Positions 1 through 9,343 of a stretch of DNA of 64,000 nucleotides are shown one piece after another. The notes beneath the pieces are model-generated. The model saw nothing but the letters and a program-made list of their open reading frames with translations. It made no database searches and had not been told where the DNA came from. The DNA is taken from assembly GCA_039177505.1 (NCBI GenBank), contig JBCDFR010000008.1:1-64000 (forward strand), read 5' to 3'. Position numbers and translations under genes: made by a program. Origin of the DNA: JABSQH01 sp039177505. GTDB lineage: Bacteria; Actinomycetota; Acidimicrobiia; Acidimicrobiales; Ilumatobacteraceae. The first letter of the stretch is position 1. Every line of letters starts with the position of its first letter.

Positions 1-231
1 CTCGCGGTCCGGGACGTCAACACTCGACACGTAGGTGTCGTTGTACACGTCCCAGGAGCCTTCAAGTGAGCGAGCGTCCGACTTGGCCTTCATTCCTGCG
101 TAGTGCGCCCGTCGATGCCGTTCGTGGTCGAGCGAGCCGCCATAGTGCGCGAGCAACGGTGCGAGCACCGTCGGGTCTGGCAACACGAGCACGCCCCCCG
201 CGTCGAAGAGCACCGCGTCAAAACGAGCCAT
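1..231 (-). CDS. HAD-superfamily hydrolase, N-terminal part (cut by window edge)
   Basis: An open frame runs from an ATG at 231 down to base 1 with no stop, giving 77 residues; the C-terminus lies outside the window. The N-terminus MARFDAVLFDAGGVL is HAD motif I, with a hydrophobic strand followed by DxD-like residues (the second acidic position is replaced: DAG rather than DxD). This DAGGV form is common in HAD phosphatases of actinobacteria. It lies 10 bp downstream of the dienelactone hydrolase gene on the same strand, so the two are probably co-transcribed. Substrate unknown; the missing second aspartate should be checked in the full protein. Confidence 0.75.
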   Translation of the reverse strand, partial: MARFDAVLFDAGGVLVLPDPTVLAPLLAHYGGSLDHERHRRAHYAGMKAKSDARSLEGSWDVYNDTYVSSVDVPDRE

Positions 232-241
232 GGAGCTGCGA

Positions 242-934
242 TCAGCCGAGGTGCTCGTGCAGGAACGACGTCACCTGCGGCCAGATCTCGTCGATCTTGT
301 CCTGGTCTTGTGTTCCGAGTGCATTGTGCGGGGCCATGAAGGCATGACCGGCGCCCTCGTGGACGGTGATCGTTGCGTCCTTGCCGAGTTCGATGAGTGC
401 CCGTTCCAGCTCGCGCGCGCCGTCGGGAGGAAAGAAGTCGTCGTGCTCGGCCATGTGTCCCATTATCCGCGCTTCGATGTTCGACAGATCCGGCATCGCG
501 TCACCAGATGGGTAGCCGTAGAACGGCACCACAGCCTCAACCTTGTCGGGTCGCAGGGCAGCCAGGATGAAGCTCAACATCCCACCCATGCAGAAACCGA
601 CGACTCCGACGCCGCTCCCAATCGTCGCCGGGTGCTCTGAGAGGTAGTCGACGGCCGCGCTCATGTCACGGGCCGCACGGTCGGGCGGCATCGAGTTCAT
701 CAACTCGCCGGCTTTGTCCATCTCGGTGTGCCCGGCCAGCTCCCCGTGGTACAGGTCGGGCGCCAATGCGACGAAGCCCGCCTCACCGAGCCGGGCGGCG
801 ATCTCCTTGATGCCGGAGTCGAGCCCCCACCACTCCTGCACGACGATGACACCGGGACCCGATCCGCTGTCGGGCACCACGAGGTACCCGTGAGCGTCGT
901 TGCCGTTACTCGGGAAGCTCACCATCTCAGCCAT
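242..934 (-). CDS. Dienelactone hydrolase family protein
   Basis: 230-residue cytoplasmic alpha/beta hydrolase of the dienelactone hydrolase family, which opens cyclic ester substrates. From the chosen start the visible motifs are QEWWG (Glu at about residue 34), the nucleophile elbow GFCMGG with Cys115 in place of serine, an Asp in the HDDFF stretch and His in GAGHAF, giving the family's Cys-Asp-His triad. Length matches the family. I chose the ATG at 934 (MAEMVSF) because the eight residues before it, from an upstream start at 958, do not look like family sequence. It diverges from the aminotransferase gene across 84 bp. The substrate cannot be told from sequence. Confidence 0.85.
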   Translation of the reverse strand: MAEMVSFPSNGNDAHGYLVVPDSGSGPGVIVVQEWWGLDSGIKEIAARLGEAGFVALAPDLYHGELAGHTEMDKAGELMNSMPPDRAARDMSAAVDYLSEHPATIGSGVGVVGFCMGGMLSFILAALRPDKVEAVVPFYGYPSGDAMPDLSNIEARIMGHMAEHDDFFPPDGARELERALIELGKDATITVHEGAGHAFMAPHNALGTQDQDKIDEIWPQVTSFLHEHLG

Positions 935-1018
935 GGAACGGATCGTAGGTGGTCGCACGGTGCTGTCGCTCAGCAGCGCCGTGCTGCGACCGCGCCGCCA
1001 GCGTCGTACGATCTCGGC

Positions 1019-2377
1019 ATGACCGCGCTCGACGACGACGTGCTACTCCGCGACGCCTACGCCAACGACCGCCAACGGGTCTTCCACTCGTGGTCGGCGC
1101 AGGCTGCACTCGATCCGGTGGTGCTCGCCGGCGCGGCGGGTTCGAAGATGTGGGACGCCGACGGCACGACGTGGATCGACTTCACGAGCCAACTCGTCAA
1201 CATGAACCTCGGGCACCAGCACCCGAAGATGATCGAAGCGATCAAGACACAGGCGGAACAGTTGACGATGGTGTCGCCTACGTTCGCCAACGATCAGCGC
1301 AGCGAGGCAGCTCGACTCATCGTCGATCGGGCCAACCTGGGGCGCGATGGTCTCCCGCAGCCCGACCGAGCGACCAGCCCGCACGGCGAATTCGCCAAGG
1401 TGTTCTTCACCAACGCCGGTGCCGAAGCGATCGAGAATGCGGTGCGCTTGGCGCGTGGTTTCACCGGCCGCCACAAAGTGCTCTCGACCTATCGCAGCTA
1501 CCACGGCGGAACGATGTTGGCGGTCGGCCTCACCGGAGAGGGCCGGCGTCTCGAGAATGAACCAGCCGTCAACGGGTTGGTCAAGTTCTGGGGGCCGTAC
1601 CCGTATCGCTCCTCGTTCCACGCCACCTCGCCGGCCCAGGAGTGTGAGCGGGCGCTGCGGCACTTGCGCGACACCATCGTGGCCGAGGGTCCCGACAAGG
1701 TCGCCGCCATCGTCCTCGAGACCGTGGTCGGTACGAACGGCATCCTCGTTCCACCCGACGGCTACCTCGAGGGCGTACGGGCGCTGTGCGACGAGTTCGG
1801 CATTATCTGGATCGCCGATGAAGTCATGGCCGGTTTCGGCCGCACCGGTCAGTGGTTCGCATGGCACGGGTGGAATGCGCAACCGGATCTGATCACATTC
1901 GCCAAAGGCGTCAATTCCGGGTACATCCCGCTCGGCGGAGTGGTCATCACCGAAGCGATCGCCGCAAGCTACGACGAGCGTGTGTTCCCCGGGGGGCTGA
2001 CGTACTCAGGCCACCCACTGGCGTGTGCCACCGCAGTGGCCAGCATCAACATCTTCGAAGAGGAAGATGTGCTTGGCCATGCCCGGCACCTGGGCGACGA
2101 CATCATCGGGCCGGCATTGCGCGACATGGCCGAACGCCACCCAGCGATCGGCGAGGTGCGCGGGCTCGGGGTGTTCTGGGTCGCCGAACTCGTGTCGGAT
2201 CGCGCCACCCGTGCGCCGCTCGCGTCAGCAGCCGTGGCCGGGGCATGCAAAGAGCGCGGTATGTGGCCGCTCCCGGTGGCCAACCGCATCCACGTCGTGC
2301 CGCCGTGCACGACCCCCGACGACGTCGCCCGCGAGGGTCTCGACATCCTCGACGCCGCACTCGCCGCCGCGACCTGA
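1019..2377 (+). CDS. Class III PLP aminotransferase, probable beta-alanine (omega-amino acid) transaminase
   Basis: 452 residues from the ATG at 1019; a frame reading further upstream overlaps the divergent hydrolase and is not coding. Fold-type I, class III aminotransferase: TNAGAEAIENA near residue 140, the SYHGG motif, DEVMAGFGRTG before the PLP site, and the Schiff-base lysine at about residue 296 in FAKGVNSGYIPLGG. The convergent neighbours make beta-alanine from uracil and use malonate semialdehyde. The simplest role is therefore beta-alanine plus pyruvate (or 2-oxoglutarate) to malonate semialdehyde. Taurine- or other omega-amino-acid transaminases share these motifs, so the substrate is inferred from context. 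Confidence 0.85.
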   Translation: MTALDDDVLLRDAYANDRQRVFHSWSAQAALDPVVLAGAAGSKMWDADGTTWIDFTSQLVNMNLGHQHPKMIEAIKTQAEQLTMVSPTFANDQRSEAARLIVDRANLGRDGLPQPDRATSPHGEFAKVFFTNAGAEAIENAVRLARGFTGRHKVLSTYRSYHGGTMLAVGLTGEGRRLENEPAVNGLVKFWGPYPYRSSFHATSPAQECERALRHLRDTIVAEGPDKVAAIVLETVVGTNGILVPPDGYLEGVRALCDEFGIIWIADEVMAGFGRTGQWFAWHGWNAQPDLITFAKGVNSGYIPLGGVVITEAIAASYDERVFPGGLTYSGHPLACATAVASINIFEEEDVLGHARHLGDDIIGPALRDMAERHPAIGEVRGLGVFWVAELVSDRATRAPLASAAVAGACKERGMWPLPVANRIHVVPPCTTPDDVAREGLDILDAALAAAT

Positions 2378-2394
2378 GACGCGCCCAACAACCC

Positions 2395-2443
2395 GAAATT
2401 GTCGCCAAGGCGTGCGAAATCCGCACGAAATCCCCGGTATTTC
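2395..2443 (+). repeat. 49-bp structured intergenic element, copy A
   Basis: Begins 17 bp after the aminotransferase stop, in the same orientation as that gene, and ends 9 bp before the stop of the convergent LLM gene. It holds an exact hairpin, CGTGCG-N5-CGCACG, followed by a second (TCCCCG / CGGGGA, finishing at about 2447). It is 40/49 identical to 26589-26637 on the minus strand, which starts 10 bp after the glnS stop. Loop bases differ while stem bases are kept, suggesting selection on structure. Possible roles are terminator, mRNA 3'-end element or REP-like repeat. Confidence 0.7.
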
Positions 2444-2452
2444 GGGGAGGTG

Positions 2453-3475
2453 TCAGGCTTTGGCGACGATTTGGTCGGCGAGGGCGGGGATGACGTATTC
2501 GCCGTAGGCCTGCAAGGTCTCGTCTTTGGCGTCGTGCTGCAGGTAGATGGCGAACTGGTCGACCCCGAGGGCCTGCAGGTTGGCGAGCCGTTCGAGTTGG
2601 TGCTCGACGGGGCCGAGGAGGCAGAACCGGTCGATGATTTCGTCGGGGACGAACTCGGCGTGGGTGTTGCCGGCTTGGCCGTGTTGGTTGTAGTCGTAGG
2701 CTTCGCGGCCCTTGATGTAGTCGGTCAACGCCACCGGCACGTCTGAGGTGTCGCCGTAGCGGGCGACGATGTCGGCGACGTGATTGCCGACCATCCCGCC
2801 GAACCACCGGCACTGGTCGCGCATGTATTCGATGTTGTCGACGGGTCCGACATAGGCGGGGGCGGCGACGCAGATCGTGATGTCGTCGGGGTTGCGTCCA
2901 GCGTCGACCGCAGCGGCGCGCACGGCGCCGATGGTCCACTCGGCGATCGATTCGTCAGCGAGCTGCAAGATGAACCCGTCGCAGGTTTCGCCGATCAACT
3001 TGAGTGCCTTGGGGCCGTAGCCGGCGCCCCACACTTCGAGTTCGCTCTTGGCCGCCCACGGCAGTGTGATCGTTGAGCCTTTGTAGTCGACGCTGCGCCC
3101 GTTGGCGAGCTCACGGATCACGTGGATCGACTCGCCCATCGTGGCCAACGTGGTCGGCTTGCCGTTGGTCACCCGCACCGCCGAGTCGCCGCGACCGATG
3201 CCACACACCGTACGGTTGCCGTACATCTCGTTGAGCGTGGCGAACGTCGACGCGGTGACGGTCCAGTCGCGCGTGGCCGGATTGGTGACCATTGGTCCGA
3301 CGATGATGTTGCGTGTCTCGGCCAGGATCTGGCTGTAGATCACGTACGGCTCTTCCCACAAGATGTGCGAGTCGAACGTCCACGCGTAGTCGAAGCCGTA
3401 CATCTCGGCGCGCCGGCACAGGTCGACCACCCGCGACGCCGGCGGCGTCGTCTGCAACACCACACCGATATCCAT
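2453..3475 (-). CDS. LLM-class (F420/flavin) oxidoreductase of the pyrimidine cluster
   Basis: 340 residues beginning MDIGVVLQTTPP at the ATG at 3475, preceded by a GGTAAGGG ribosome site; longer upstream readings would overlap the dehydrogenase gene. It has the bacterial-luciferase-like TIM-barrel pattern: an N-terminal strand, a GFDYAWTFDSHI segment, then the conserved GIGRGDSAVR region. It resembles the CPS_4043-type subfamily of F420-associated LLM proteins (recalled family, not searched). It starts 4 bp after the semialdehyde dehydrogenase stop, so it belongs to the catabolic operon. Its reaction is unknown; it could reduce or oxygenate a pyrimidine or an intermediate. Confidence 0.8.
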   Translation of the reverse strand: MDIGVVLQTTPPASRVVDLCRRAEMYGFDYAWTFDSHILWEEPYVIYSQILAETRNIIVGPMVTNPATRDWTVTASTFATLNEMYGNRTVCGIGRGDSAVRVTNGKPTTLATMGESIHVIRELANGRSVDYKGSTITLPWAAKSELEVWGAGYGPKALKLIGETCDGFILQLADESIAEWTIGAVRAAAVDAGRNPDDITICVAAPAYVGPVDNIEYMRDQCRWFGGMVGNHVADIVARYGDTSDVPVALTDYIKGREAYDYNQHGQAGNTHAEFVPDEIIDRFCLLGPVEHQLERLANLQALGVDQFAIYLQHDAKDETLQAYGEYVIPALADQIVAKA

Positions 3476-3479
3476 GCCC

Positions 3480-4985
<1,506 letters not shown>

Positions 4986-5021
4986 GTTGAGACCCTTTCT
5001 TGGTCGTTCGTTGCCGTGTTG

Positions 5022-5105
5022 TCAGCCGGCCGATGCGACCGCCAGGGAGGCGGCCGGACGGAGTGCGAGCAGAACCGCAGGGCCGACGAGCACGACCAAC
5101 ATCAT
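5022..5105 (-). CDS. Possible 27-residue hydrophobic micropeptide
   Basis: Between the dihydropyrimidinase stop and the mmsA start there is a short frame beginning MMLVVLVGPAVLLAL. Its first ATG overlaps the dihydropyrimidinase stop as TGATG (stop 5107-5105, ATG 5105-5103), a classic layout for coupled translation. The peptide is almost wholly hydrophobic, with one Arg, and could span the membrane once. There is no independent ribosome site. It may be a real small membrane protein of the pathway or an accident of spacer composition; conservation in related genomes would decide. Confidence 0.3.
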   Translation of the reverse strand: MMLVVLVGPAVLLALRPAASLAVASAG

Positions 5106-6517
5106 CAGTTCAGATACGTCGACAGGCCGCGCTTGACGTAGCGACCGTGTCCGGGTCGGCCGAGGAACTCGTCGTTCTCGACCACGACGGTGCCACGGCT
5201 GAGCACCGTGTCGACCTTGCCGTCGACCTCGAACCCTTCATAGGCCGAGTGATCCATGTTCATGTGGTGCTTGCCGTCGATCCCGATCTTGGTGTGCCCG
5301 TTGGGATCCCACACCAAGATGTCGGCATCGGCACCCGGCTCGATCACACCCTTCTTGTCGAGGCCGAACATCCGCGCCGGCGTGGTACTGCACGTCTCGA
5401 CCCACCGCTCCAGCGTCAGCTCTCCGGTGACCACACCCTGATACAGCAGCTCCATCCGATGCTCGACACCACCGATCCCGTTGGGAATCTTGGAGAAATC
5501 GCCGACGCCGAGTTCTTTTTGCTCTTTCATGCAGAACGGGCAATGGTCGGTCGACACGACCGCCAGCTCGTTCATCCGCAACCCCTTCCACAGGTCGCGC
5601 TGATGACCCTCATGATGTGAACGCAACGGCGTCGAGCACACCCACTTGGCGCCCTCGAACCCCGGCCGGGCGAGATGCTCCTCGAGCGACAGATAGAGGT
5701 ACTGCGGACACGTCTCGGCAAACACGTTCAGCCCCTCGTGCTGCGCAGCCGCAACCTCTTTCAACGCCTGCGCGGCCGACATATGCACGATGTACAACGG
5801 CACATTGCCCGCAATCTTCGACAGCTGGATCGCCCGATGCGTGGCCTCTGACTCCATCTCGGCTGGCCGGGTGAACGAGTGATGCTTCGGATCGGTCTCG
5901 CCACGCGCGAGCGCCTGGGCGACGAGGACGTCGATGGCAATGCCGTTCTCGGCATGCATCATGATCATCGACCCCGTCTCCGACGCGTTCTGCATCGCCC
6001 GCAAGATCTGCCCATCGTCGGAATAGAACACCCCCGGGTAGGCCATGAACAGCTTGAAGCTGGTGATGCCCTCGTTGTCGACCAGATACGTCATCGCCTT
6101 CAACGACTCCTCATCGACCCCACCGATGATCTGATGGAACCCATAATCGATCGCGCAGTTGCCGTCGGCCTTCTCGTGCCACTCCGCGAGGCACTCATGC
6201 ACGTTCTGCCCAGCCGACTGCACCGCGAAGTCCACGATCGTCGTCACCCCGCCCCACGCAGCAGCGATCGTGCCCGACTCGAACGTGTCCGACGCCTCGG
6301 TCCCGCCGAAGGGCAACTGCATATGCGTATGCACATCGATACCGCCCGGCAACACGTACTTGTCGGAGGCATCAACAACCCGCTCCGGAGCGATGCCCAA
6401 CGCATCGGCCTGCCCAGGCGCGAGGATCGCCGCAATCGACTCACCATCGATCAACACGTCTCCGTCGCGCCGCCCGGTCGCTGAAAGGATCGTGCCGTTC
6501 TGCACCAACGTCGTCAT
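5105..6517 (-). CDS. Dihydropyrimidinase (hydantoinase)
   Basis: 470 residues, amidohydrolase superfamily. DVHTHMQLPFGG carries the HxH metal ligands (His63, His65), SFKLFMAY holds the lysine expected to be carboxylated (Lys155), HAENG gives a further ligand histidine and STDHCPF the late aspartate. The family opens the dihydrouracil or dihydrothymine ring to N-carbamoyl-beta-amino acids in the cytoplasm. It lies 50 bp downstream of the beta-ureidopropionase gene and upstream of mmsA, all on the minus strand, giving consecutive steps. The ATG at 6517 gives full family length. Regulation is not evident. Confidence 0.93.
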   Translation of the reverse strand: MTTLVQNGTILSATGRRDGDVLIDGESIAAILAPGQADALGIAPERVVDASDKYVLPGGIDVHTHMQLPFGGTEASDTFESGTIAAAWGGVTTIVDFAVQSAGQNVHECLAEWHEKADGNCAIDYGFHQIIGGVDEESLKAMTYLVDNEGITSFKLFMAYPGVFYSDDGQILRAMQNASETGSMIMMHAENGIAIDVLVAQALARGETDPKHHSFTRPAEMESEATHRAIQLSKIAGNVPLYIVHMSAAQALKEVAAAQHEGLNVFAETCPQYLYLSLEEHLARPGFEGAKWVCSTPLRSHHEGHQRDLWKGLRMNELAVVSTDHCPFCMKEQKELGVGDFSKIPNGIGGVEHRMELLYQGVVTGELTLERWVETCSTTPARMFGLDKKGVIEPGADADILVWDPNGHTKIGIDGKHHMNMDHSAYEGFEVDGKVDTVLSRGTVVVENDEFLGRPGHGRYVKRGLSTYLN

Positions 6518-6567
6518 CTCAACGTCCTCCCTCGCTGGCTGCGTACCGGTCCATCATCAACGTCACC

Positions 6568-7410
6568 TCATCCTTCAACGATTTCGTCGTAGGCATCGGG
6601 ACGGCGGTCGCGGTAGAACGCCCACCCGTCACGCACCTCTTTGATGCGATCCATGTCGAGCTCACGCACGATCAACTCCGGCTTGTACGGATCGCCCTTG
6701 TCGCCCACGTACTGGCCGCGCGGGTCGACGAAGTAACTCTGGCCGTAGAAGTCGTTGTCACCGAGCGGCTCGACGCCGACCCTGTTGATCGCCCCGACGT
6801 AGTACATGTTCGCCACCGCCGCCGCAGGCTGCTCGATCGACCACAAGTACTCCGACAAGCCACGGTGCGTCGCCGACGGATTGAACACGATCTCGGCACC
6901 GTTCAACCCGAGGATCCGCCAGCCCTCGGGAAAATGGCGGTCGTAACAGATGTACACACCAACCCTGCCGACAGCGGTCTCGAAGATCGGATAACCGCCG
7001 TTCCCGGGCCTGAAGTAGAACGTCTCCCAGAAGCCCTGAACCTGAGGAATGTGCTGCTTGCGGAACTTACCGAGATAGGTGCCGTCGGCATCGATCACCG
7101 CAGCGGTGTTGTAGTACACGCCGGGCTGTTCGACCTCGTACATCGGCAACACCATCACCATCCCGAGTTCCTTCGCCACCGACTGGAAACGTTGGGTGGT
7201 CGGCCCGTCGGGAATCGCCTCGGTGTACTCGTAGTACTTGGCGTCTTGCACCTGACAGAAGTACGGCCCATAAAAAAGCTCTTGGAAGCACATCACCTGT
7301 GCGCCTTGCGCAGCCGCCTCGCGAGCTGCCTCCTCGTGCTTGTCGATCATCGACTCCTTGTCGCCAGTCCAGTCGGTCTGAAGCAACGCGGCGGTCACGA
7401 CGTTGGGCAT
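6568..7410 (-). CDS. Beta-ureidopropionase (N-carbamoyl-beta-alanine amidohydrolase)
   Basis: 280 residues from the ATG at 7410 (GGGAG upstream); an alternative start at 7461 adds an unlikely arginine-rich tail. Nitrilase/CN-hydrolase fold with the Glu-Lys-Cys triad visible: Glu44 in FQELFYG, Lys118 in GKFRKQHIP and Cys155 in YICYDRHFP. It hydrolyses N-carbamoyl-beta-alanine to beta-alanine, CO2 and NH3, the step after dihydropyrimidinase, whose gene follows 50 bp downstream. The sequence NPSATHRGLSEYLWSIEQP is close to the beta-alanine synthase subgroup. It is the first gene of the minus-strand operon; its promoter should lie in 7411-7542. Confidence 0.92.
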   Translation of the reverse strand: MPNVVTAALLQTDWTGDKESMIDKHEEAAREAAAQGAQVMCFQELFYGPYFCQVQDAKYYEYTEAIPDGPTTQRFQSVAKELGMVMVLPMYEVEQPGVYYNTAAVIDADGTYLGKFRKQHIPQVQGFWETFYFRPGNGGYPIFETAVGRVGVYICYDRHFPEGWRILGLNGAEIVFNPSATHRGLSEYLWSIEQPAAAVANMYYVGAINRVGVEPLGDNDFYGQSYFVDPRGQYVGDKGDPYKPELIVRELDMDRIKEVRDGWAFYRDRRPDAYDEIVEG

Positions 7411-7542
7411 GGGCACTCCCGGGTGTTCGGTGACGACTACACGCCGTCGGGATCGCGACACTACTCCGCTCTTGAACGAGGATCACCCCAGCGTGTGACG
7501 GGTTGATGAACGGCTCGTAACCTCGGCCCCTAGCGTGAACAC

Positions 7543-7839
7543 ATGGGTGCGATGCGTGACGCTTGGCATTGGGTGTTCGGCAAACACTTGCCGAAGCCCC
7601 CGGATCCCGAACGCACCGTCGAGGCGGCGTGGGTACCGCAGTGGCAGGCCCCGATGATCGTCGACACCCTCGTCGCTGCAGGCGTGCCTGCGGTGACGAG
7701 CGAGGACTTCGGGATTCACCTCATGACCGATCAGCGCGGTCCGATGGCTCGAATCTTCGTCACCGAAGATCGCCAAGCCGAAGCACAGACGATCATCGAG
7801 GAGATCCTGGGACATCCGCCAACGACGCGCCACATCTAG
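7543..7839 (+). CDS. Small DUF2007-like protein
   Basis: 98 residues (or 95 from the ATG at 7552). The pattern of an aliphatic strand, a helix ending LVAAGVPAV, then RIFVTEDRQAEAQTIIEEIL resembles the DUF2007 'putative signal transducing protein' ferredoxin-like fold, which has no proven biochemical role. It is acidic at the C-terminus and has no signal peptide or membrane segment. It stands alone between the divergent ureidopropionase gene and a convergent eIF-2B-like gene. The family call rests on pattern only. Confidence 0.65.
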   Translation: MGAMRDAWHWVFGKHLPKPPDPERTVEAAWVPQWQAPMIVDTLVAAGVPAVTSEDFGIHLMTDQRGPMARIFVTEDRQAEAQTIIEEILGHPPTTRHI

Positions 7840-7866
7840 GCGCAAATCTGACGCACCGGTGTCGGT

Positions 7867-8679
7867 CTACATCGGGCTGATGCGCAACAGTTCCGGAGCG
7901 GGTGGACACTCCGCAGCGACCGCAGCCGGACCCATCGGCATACGACCGAGCGGTCCGACAACGTCGCTGATTTGGGCGGTCGAGAACGCCTCGACCTCGA
8001 GATCCCAGGGATCGACGTCGGCGGTGGCCACCGCTATCCGCTCGCGCATCGCATCGACCATGTCGCTCGGCAGCCGGCGCCCGACGCCCGCAACCAGCCA
8101 GACCGGCGTCCCCGCAGCAGCAGCGACGCCGGCGACCGTCGACGATCCGAGCGGGGCGACCATATGATCGCGGTCGACGGCCAACGCTTCGATCAACACG
8201 AGATCAGCAACGCGGGCAGCTGCGCCCGCAGCGGCTGCGTCGACCGGCTCGTAGTCGACGTCGTGACGCTCGAGGCGACGGACGAACGACGTTGCACTGT
8301 GCTGGCTGTCGAGAGCGACCACGCGCACGTCGCCGCGACGGACCAGTCCATCGGCGATCAGCTCCGGCGCGCCGATCGTGAGCACAGTGGCGTCGTCGGG
8401 CAGCTCGTGCGCGAGCTGTGAACCGGTGGAATCCGACCGAATCTGGCCAGCGAGTTCCCACACCGCGTCGTGCGGTTCGGAAGACGTGGTGAGGTTGGCA
8501 CACAGCCACCACAGCGCCCCGGTGAACGGATGCCGCTCGACGATCCGCCGACAGGCGACGACGAGCGCCGACGGATCGAACGCCATCGAACCGAGCGCAT
8601 GTGCCGACTCCTCGACGAGCGCAGCGGCATCGACGCCATGCGCCCGGGCGACGTACCGCAGATGCTCGATGGGATGCAC
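7867..8679 (-). CDS. eIF-2B-like (IF-2B alpha/beta/delta type) protein
   Basis: 270 residues. The C-terminal two thirds show the Rossmann-like order of the eIF-2B/ribose-1,5-bisphosphate isomerase/MtnA superfamily: a strand VLTIGAPELIADGL, then VVALDSQHSATSFVRRL, a DLVLIEALAVDRDHMVAPLGSS stretch and PVWLVAGVGRRLP. The N-terminal part is helical. Bacterial members include sugar-phosphate isomerases, but the usual catalytic cysteine/aspartate pair is not obvious here. Neighbours give no pathway hint. It diverges from the thioredoxin-like gene over about 150 bp. Function unknown. Confidence 0.6.
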   Translation of the reverse strand: MHPIEHLRYVARAHGVDAAALVEESAHALGSMAFDPSALVVACRRIVERHPFTGALWWLCANLTTSSEPHDAVWELAGQIRSDSTGSQLAHELPDDATVLTIGAPELIADGLVRRGDVRVVALDSQHSATSFVRRLERHDVDYEPVDAAAAGAAARVADLVLIEALAVDRDHMVAPLGSSTVAGVAAAAGTPVWLVAGVGRRLPSDMVDAMRERIAVATADVDPWDLEVEAFSTAQISDVVGPLGRMPMGPAAVAAECPPAPELLRISPM

Positions 8680-8830
8680 GAGGCCACGCTACTGGGCCGG
8701 GCCGAAGGCATCATTTCGTGCGGTCCGGTACGCCGACGCGGCGGAATCTGCTCGGCGGTGCGCTCGATCGCTACGATCGGCCCGGCACGCCCATACGACT
8801 GTTCCCGACATGCGGGCGAGCACACCACCG

Positions 8831-9343
8831 ATGAGCACCCCCACGATGAAGCAGCTGCCGACCGACCTCACGCTGTCGCCACTCCGCCGCGATGGTCGCG
8901 GCGAACCGCGGCCCGTGATGGACTGGCTCACGACGTTCCATCTGGCGACCGTGGTACTCGACCCGTACACGAACGAAAGCGCCTGGGTGCTCAAAGCGGC
9001 GACTCGTGTGCTCGATCAGTTCCGAGGGGCCGACGCCAGGATCAACCTCCTGGTCACCGCTGGCGACGAAGACACCCGCGCCTTTCTCGGTCCATTGACC
9101 GAGGAATACCTCGTGTTCTGTGACCCCGAGCGCAACGCGGTGCGGGCGATGGAGCTGAACGAGTTGCCGGCATTCCTATTCGTCCGCGTCGACGGCGTGC
9201 TCGTGGCGAAAGCCGAGGGCTGGAATCCGCCTGGATGGGAGCGCGTCGCCGACGCCATCGCCGAGACGTGCTGGTGGACCTCGATCGACGTGCCTGGCCC
9301 CGACGATCCGGGTCCGTTTCGCGGGTCGCCCGCGCTCGGGTGA
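8831..9343 (+). CDS. Thioredoxin-fold protein without CxxC
   Basis: 170 residues from the ATG at 8831 (or 165 from 8846); sequence further upstream overlaps the divergent gene's promoter region. The sections ATVVLDPYTNES, INLLVTAGDEDTRAFLG and the strand ELPAFLFVRVDGVLV, with the cis-proline-like LPA turn, suggest a thioredoxin-like fold. No CxxC is present, so no redox role can be claimed. Its stop overlaps the GTG start of hrpB as GTGA, implying coupled translation of hrpB. Function unknown. Confidence 0.6.
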   Translation: MSTPTMKQLPTDLTLSPLRRDGRGEPRPVMDWLTTFHLATVVLDPYTNESAWVLKAATRVLDQFRGADARINLLVTAGDEDTRAFLGPLTEEYLVFCDPERNAVRAMELNELPAFLFVRVDGVLVAKAEGWNPPGWERVADAIAETCWWTSIDVPGPDDPGPFRGSPALG

